DNA of 64,000 nucleotides from Galaxea fascicularis (lineage: Eukaryota; Cnidaria; Anthozoa; Scleractinia; Euphylliidae): assembly GCA_948470475.1 (NCBI GenBank), contig OX419337.1:20629806-20693805 (forward strand), written 5' to 3'. The notes beneath the pieces are model-generated. The model searched no databases. It was given only the letters and a program-made list of their open reading frames with translations, and was not told the origin of the DNA. Position numbers and translations under genes: made by a program. Below are positions 60,547 through 64,000 of this stretch, one piece after another; the first letter of the stretch is position 1; every line of letters begins with the position of its first letter.

Positions 60547-60750
60547 TGCTTACCCCTCCCAGATTATTTAACGGTATCCGGATTGTGTTGATCGTCGTCC
60601 CACGTGATAAGAAGCGAAACACTGAGCTTCGAAACATTGACTATTAAAAAACAGAAAATTGTTTGAAATTGTCTTTGTGTAACAGTTTGGCGAATGGGCA
60701 GATCAACTTGGAGATGGACGGGCAGTAATGTTAGGGGAAAACTTGAACAG

Positions 60751-61369
60751 GTAAAATGTGTGAATTAAAGTGTTGATGATATACGCATGATAAGTCTGGC
60801 CAAGGGTTTCCTTTTTCTCTGAAACTTGCCGGTTGTGACGAGGTTTGTACAAACCAAACTGGTAGAGTAATTTCCTTTGATGAGATATCCGTAGTAAATA
60901 AAAACTGTCAATGAAAAAAAAAAAAAAAACACGGTGAACTCTGCGTTTGTTATAACCTAAACTTTGGTAGAATCGTTATGGATCGCTCCATTCCTGAAAG
61001 AGGAAAAAGGGCAAAAAGAAAAGAACACTTACTTATGGTCCAAATAATAGCAATGGCCCGCTTGATGTATATATATATGTATATGTTCATCCTGTACACG
61101 GTAGTAACACAAAGATATGTACGTTGTATGTATGTAGCTGCTAAATTGGAAACATATACCCGGCAAATAAACATGTATCATGCCAGTTTACGTAATATTC
61201 CACTTCTGTTATTTCACGACAGTCAAAGGTATAATTTCTATTTCTAATCAGAGCATTTGTTCCCAAAGTTTTGAGGAAAATGTGGGAACCGCCGTTTGGT
61301 GAAAGAAAAGCCTCCTGACAGCTTTAAAACTATTTCCACACGCTGTGGTAGAGTCTTACAGTGAATCAT
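60751..61369. other. No gene recognised downstream of the SelO-like fragment
   Basis: I looked for continuing SelO exons and found none. The stretch contains an A-run (about 60914-60930) and short TA repeats. Confidence 0.4.
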
Positions 61370-62748
61370 GTAGAACCTCGCTGTCTCGAACCCACCGGCT
61401 GTTTCGAGCACCCCGCTATCTCGAATGTTCCTGTTTCCCTTTGGTTTTCTTATAGTATTTTTACTCATTTACCACTGGCTATCTCGAACTTTATTTTTTC
61501 TCTAACACCCTGCTATCTCAGGGTGCTACATAAACACCTTTTATCTCAAGCGATACCGACTGTTTTGACTGAGTGACAACAGAAAGCAACATTGCAAACA
61601 ATAGGAGTGTGAAATTAATAAGGAAGACTCAACAACATCTTACTTATTCCTTCACCATTTCCCTATTAGACGACAAACGTTTCTGTAAATAAAGTTTCTT
61701 AAATATACACCTGTAAGTCCCAGTTACGTACATGCATATTATATACTTATTAATAGATTTTGTATACTGAAGACGTTTTTATCTTTATTTATATTAAAGC
61801 ATGTTTGCTTAAGTCAAATCAAGTCAATTTTTATTCTCGCACAGAATATTGGACAGGTACTATTTACAATTCAATGCTTCAAGCAAATATAAAACTAAAC
61901 ATGTCAAAGGAAAACAAACTATTTCAATTGTGATGTGTATTGTGTGGATTTTGGGACGCCTAAATAGTTCCAAGGACTAACCGAGTACAAGAAATACAAG
62001 TGGAAGGAATCTGTATGGTGACAAAATAGCTGTTAATTAAGGTTGATTTGCGCTTGTGTAGCTGTACCGATTTGGCGCCAAAAATGCGGTCGCAAAGGAC
62101 CTGGCGACGAATTAGCATTTTGTATGACACATCCGTTGAAAGATAATGTAAAGAGCCGTGTTAACATGTGTGGATTACCCTACAGAATTTTTGACTGTTG
62201 TCGATTATGTTACCGTTGACAACCAGTGCGAAAATAAAGTGGTTATCCGTACATCGTTGTAGCCTTCAAATTAAGTAACGCTTCGCTACGTAAGCGCGAA
62301 CTAAAGGTAAAAAGTATTTACTTCATAAACTAAGGAATCTATAAACGACACTCAGAAAACAGTAATAAAATTCAATCGTTTTAACCCAAATTTATTGATG
62401 TTTACAGCTCAGTCCTCAAAACCTTAAAACTTCTGTTTACTTCTCCCTGCTGACTACAAAGGCATCTTGTTTTTACGCGCATTGTATTTTGCGTACACCT
62501 TTAATATTAATGGAGATTGTATTGCATACTGAATTGAAACATGCTTAATTTCGTTTCAACATTCAGATACAAAACCACGTTAGATATGAATTGTTGGACT
62601 CGGGAATGTTTAGGAAATACTGATCTATGAAAGGAACCTTTAAATGCCACCGTTAAGTAGTTTCGTTTAAAGGAAAATCCTTTCGGTGTTTCTAGTATAT
62701 AAAAAGAAAACAAGACTCGCAAGTCCGGCAATGAAACTTTATGAACAG
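61370..62748. repeat. Diverged 3' flank of GPCR unit 4, with an insertion of about 0.5 kb
   Basis: Landmarks shared with units A and B: CCACTGGCTATCTCGAAC, TTAGACGACAAACGTTT, AATAGATTTTGTATAC, TAAGGAATCTATAAACGA and ACTTCTGTTTACTTCTCCCT. Between about 61812 and 62325 an unrelated segment, starting CAAATCAAGTCAATTTTTAT, interrupts the match. Confidence 0.65.
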
Positions 62749-63392
62749 TTATGGCAGCTGCATGCGATTTTGTGAAGGAGGCTCACGACAGAACATTCTG
62801 CGTTTAAATCCTTCTTGAAAGTTTGTACTCCGAAAAGCGTACAAAACAGGATTAAGGCACAAGCTACAAATGAATATAAAATAGAACACAGTTTCTAGTA
62901 CAGAATACTCAAAGCCGTACACTGCATCAAATGTCATTGTGGAATATAAACTACAATGGGTGTATAGCCAATCACAAATCCGGCGGTTGCTAAAATAAAT
63001 GTTATGACGAGTTTCTTTTTCTCAGAGCTTCTATCTTCCTCAGTGTTTGTTGTACATATTGTCTTAGAAAAGTAAAGTCCTTTGATCAAGGATCCATAGC
63101 AGAAAAGAAATATTATCAAGGGAATGTAGCTACAGAGTACTAAGGTCAGAATCACGTGTATTTTTGTTCCACTGCTTGTTGGAATACACTCTTTGTTCCA
63201 TTCATGTAAAAATACACTTGGGAAAGAGAAAACCACACTTGAAAACCAAACAGTAGCGATGGCCTGTTTGATGTTGTCTGGGTTCAATCGCAATCCTGTT
63301 CTGAGAGGCTTGAGTAAAGCATGATATCTTTCGACCGCTAGTAATGTAAGGATGAAACCAAAATGGCAGTAATACCGATCCACCAAACCTTG
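62749..63392 (-). pseudogene. GPCR array copy 4: frameshifted and interrupted
   Basis: It is homologous to copies 2 and 3 from TM3 to the C-terminus (AVERYHALLKPLRTGLRL, SEKKKLVITFILATAGF, NPVLYAFRSTNF). There are at least two frameshifts: a deletion of about 7 bases at TM3 (around 63350) and a 2-base insertion after GYTPIVVY (around 62945). Homology ends at 63392, where an LTR retrotransposon begins, so TM1-TM2 are absent here and could lie beyond the element. A four-residue gap in extracellular loop 2 (WNKECIP) is also present. Not a functional receptor. Confidence 0.9.
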
Positions 63393-63511
63393 TGTGACAT
63401 AAATGTCAGTTTACTCTCCCCTCCCTAGTTAGTCAATGTATGTCACGTGACGAGACACATGGAATAAACACACTTGGAGTTGTCAGCCCTCTTTGAATGC
63501 TTCATCTTACA
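63393..63511 (+). mobile_element. Short LTR of a retrotransposon
   Basis: It is bounded by TGTGACATAA at the left and CATCTTACA at the right (TG...CA), about 119 bases, with AATAAA near 63464 as the poly(A) signal. It starts exactly where GPCR homology stops. The next bases form a primer-binding site. Only the 5' LTR lies in the window. Confidence 0.75.
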
Positions 63512-63526
63512 TGGTGCCAGAAGTAG
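63512..63526 (+). promoter_or_regulatory. Primer-binding site of the LTR element
   Basis: TGGTGCCAGAAGTAG follows the LTR directly. It has the usual TGG start, complementary to a tRNA CCA end. The tRNA species is not assigned. Confidence 0.65.
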
Positions 63527-63726
63527 TTTCTTTTCCACGCCAAAACACGCCACCAAGCGAAAACGTTAACAAAAAATAGAACGCAGAACTCACAGCGACT
63601 GTTTCAAACCTCCGGAGATATCGTGGACTGCTCAAGATTTGCATCAAGAATCGCGCCGTTTCAACCGACAAGCACAATGTATTTTCGAGGGTCTGTTGCA
63701 CGAGAAAGACTGGAGAGCGTGAAGGT

Positions 63727-64000
63727 GAGCTACCTGAAGCTGTGGGTAGACGATAAAGGATTGGATGTATTCGAAGGATTCACATTCGCAAAACCCGAAG
63801 ATGCAGCGAAATTGAATGTCGTATTGAAGAAATTCGAACAGTATTGCGCCCCGCGAAAAAAACACATTATGGCTGCCCTAAAATTCAACAAAAGACGTCA
63901 GGGAGATAATGAGAGCTTTGACTCTTTTGTTACAGATCTGAAGATTCTAGTTAAAGATTGTGGCTATCAAGAAGAAGAACGAATGGTTCGAGACGCGATC
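63727..64000 (+). CDS. Retrotransposon Gag-like protein, partial (runs off the window)
   Basis: The frame is open from at least 63727 to the window end. It reads as the capsid region typical of Ty3/gypsy-type LTR elements: an Ala-Ala-Leu-Lys-Phe helix, a basic FNKRRQ segment, then ESFDSFVTDLK and a Cys-Gly-Tyr before an acidic RMVRDAI end. The Gag start codon is not fixed. Upstream frames from about 63540 contain stops or shift, so the 5' part may be decayed or begin at a non-obvious site. Downstream pol is outside the window, so the superfamily rests on this segment only. Confidence 0.7.

Larger units (their letters stand above)
59725..60750 (+). pseudogene. SelO-like (YdiU/UPF0061) gene fragment, broken by a hairpin insertion
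   Basis: Three exon remnants match the N-terminal part of SelO proteins, the AMP-transferring pseudokinase family. The first ends near 59991 and contains VLLDVFPVDQETQNCVRQVY and HFAAVSSEAVTEILG. The second ends at a donor after 60300 and contains EFVSGNT, then, after the insertion at 60161-60248, SHRYGGHQ. The third (60686-60750) contains FGEWADQLGDGRAVMLGEN. The order and the motif HRYGGHQ-FG-W-DQLGDGRA are diagnostic. The insertion plus its 9-bp duplication adds 97 bases, shifts the frame and exposes a stop. No kinase-like catalytic part follows before the next GPCR copy, so this is a truncated, inactivated fragment. The start is uncertain: the best nearby ATG is out of frame. Confidence 0.8.

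Noticed and set aside
1..64000. CRISPR arrays, operons, bacterial insertion sequences or a horizontally transferred cassette
   Set aside because: Intron-rich eukaryotic gene structure throughout; no regularly spaced direct repeats with unique spacers and no prokaryote-like gene cluster were seen.

Overview
The window is nuclear DNA of an animal with spliced genes, GT-AG introns and abundant tRNA-derived SINEs, MITEs and microsatellites. The gene set (metazoan LAS1L, ARS2/SRRT, PRDM14, RhoBTB, lineage-expanded single-exon class A GPCRs) and the repeat families, which I recognise from stony-coral sequence, point to an anthozoan cnidarian, most likely a scleractinian coral. The species cannot be named from the sequence.

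Layout. (1) 0.1-2.5 kb, minus strand: LAS1L, the endonuclease of pre-rRNA ITS2 processing, in two coding exons. (2) 2.85-22.7 kb, plus strand: ARS2/SRRT, the nuclear cap-binding-complex adaptor. I assembled 22 coding exons whose phases all join and whose summed length is a multiple of three (1260 residues). LAS1L and ARS2 are divergent and share a promoter region of about 340 bp. ARS2 introns are full of SINEs, MITEs and microsatellites. (3) 22.7-29.9 kb: no recognisable gene; several inverted-repeat elements. (4) 29.9-35.6 kb, plus: PRDM14, a PR-domain and zinc-finger transcription factor, with an untranslated first exon and four coding exons. (5) 38.85-44.0 kb, minus: an atypical RhoBTB-family GTPase (Rho-like domain, two BTB domains, C-terminal RhoBTB tail), five exons, 664 residues. 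(6) 45.5-46.6 kb, minus: a divergent single-exon class A GPCR. (7) 49.2-63.4 kb, minus: a tandem array of a second GPCR family, with two intact genes and two broken copies, plus a broken plus-strand fragment of a SelO-like gene. (8) From 63.39 kb to the end: an LTR retrotransposon (LTR, primer-binding site, start of gag) inserted in the last GPCR copy and running off the window.

LAS1L and ARS2 are both nuclear RNA-processing factors and could be co-expressed from the shared promoter. PRDM14 and RhoBTB are convergent neighbours without an obvious functional link. The GPCR block is a young, still-changing tandem duplication. I found no convincing undescribed multi-gene system. The most informative oddities are a short hairpin element with a 9-bp target duplication that breaks the SelO-like exon, the duplicated and partly homogenised GPCR units, an internal duplication in the RhoBTB C-terminal region, and the long low-complexity insert of ARS2 built partly of phase-symmetric exons.
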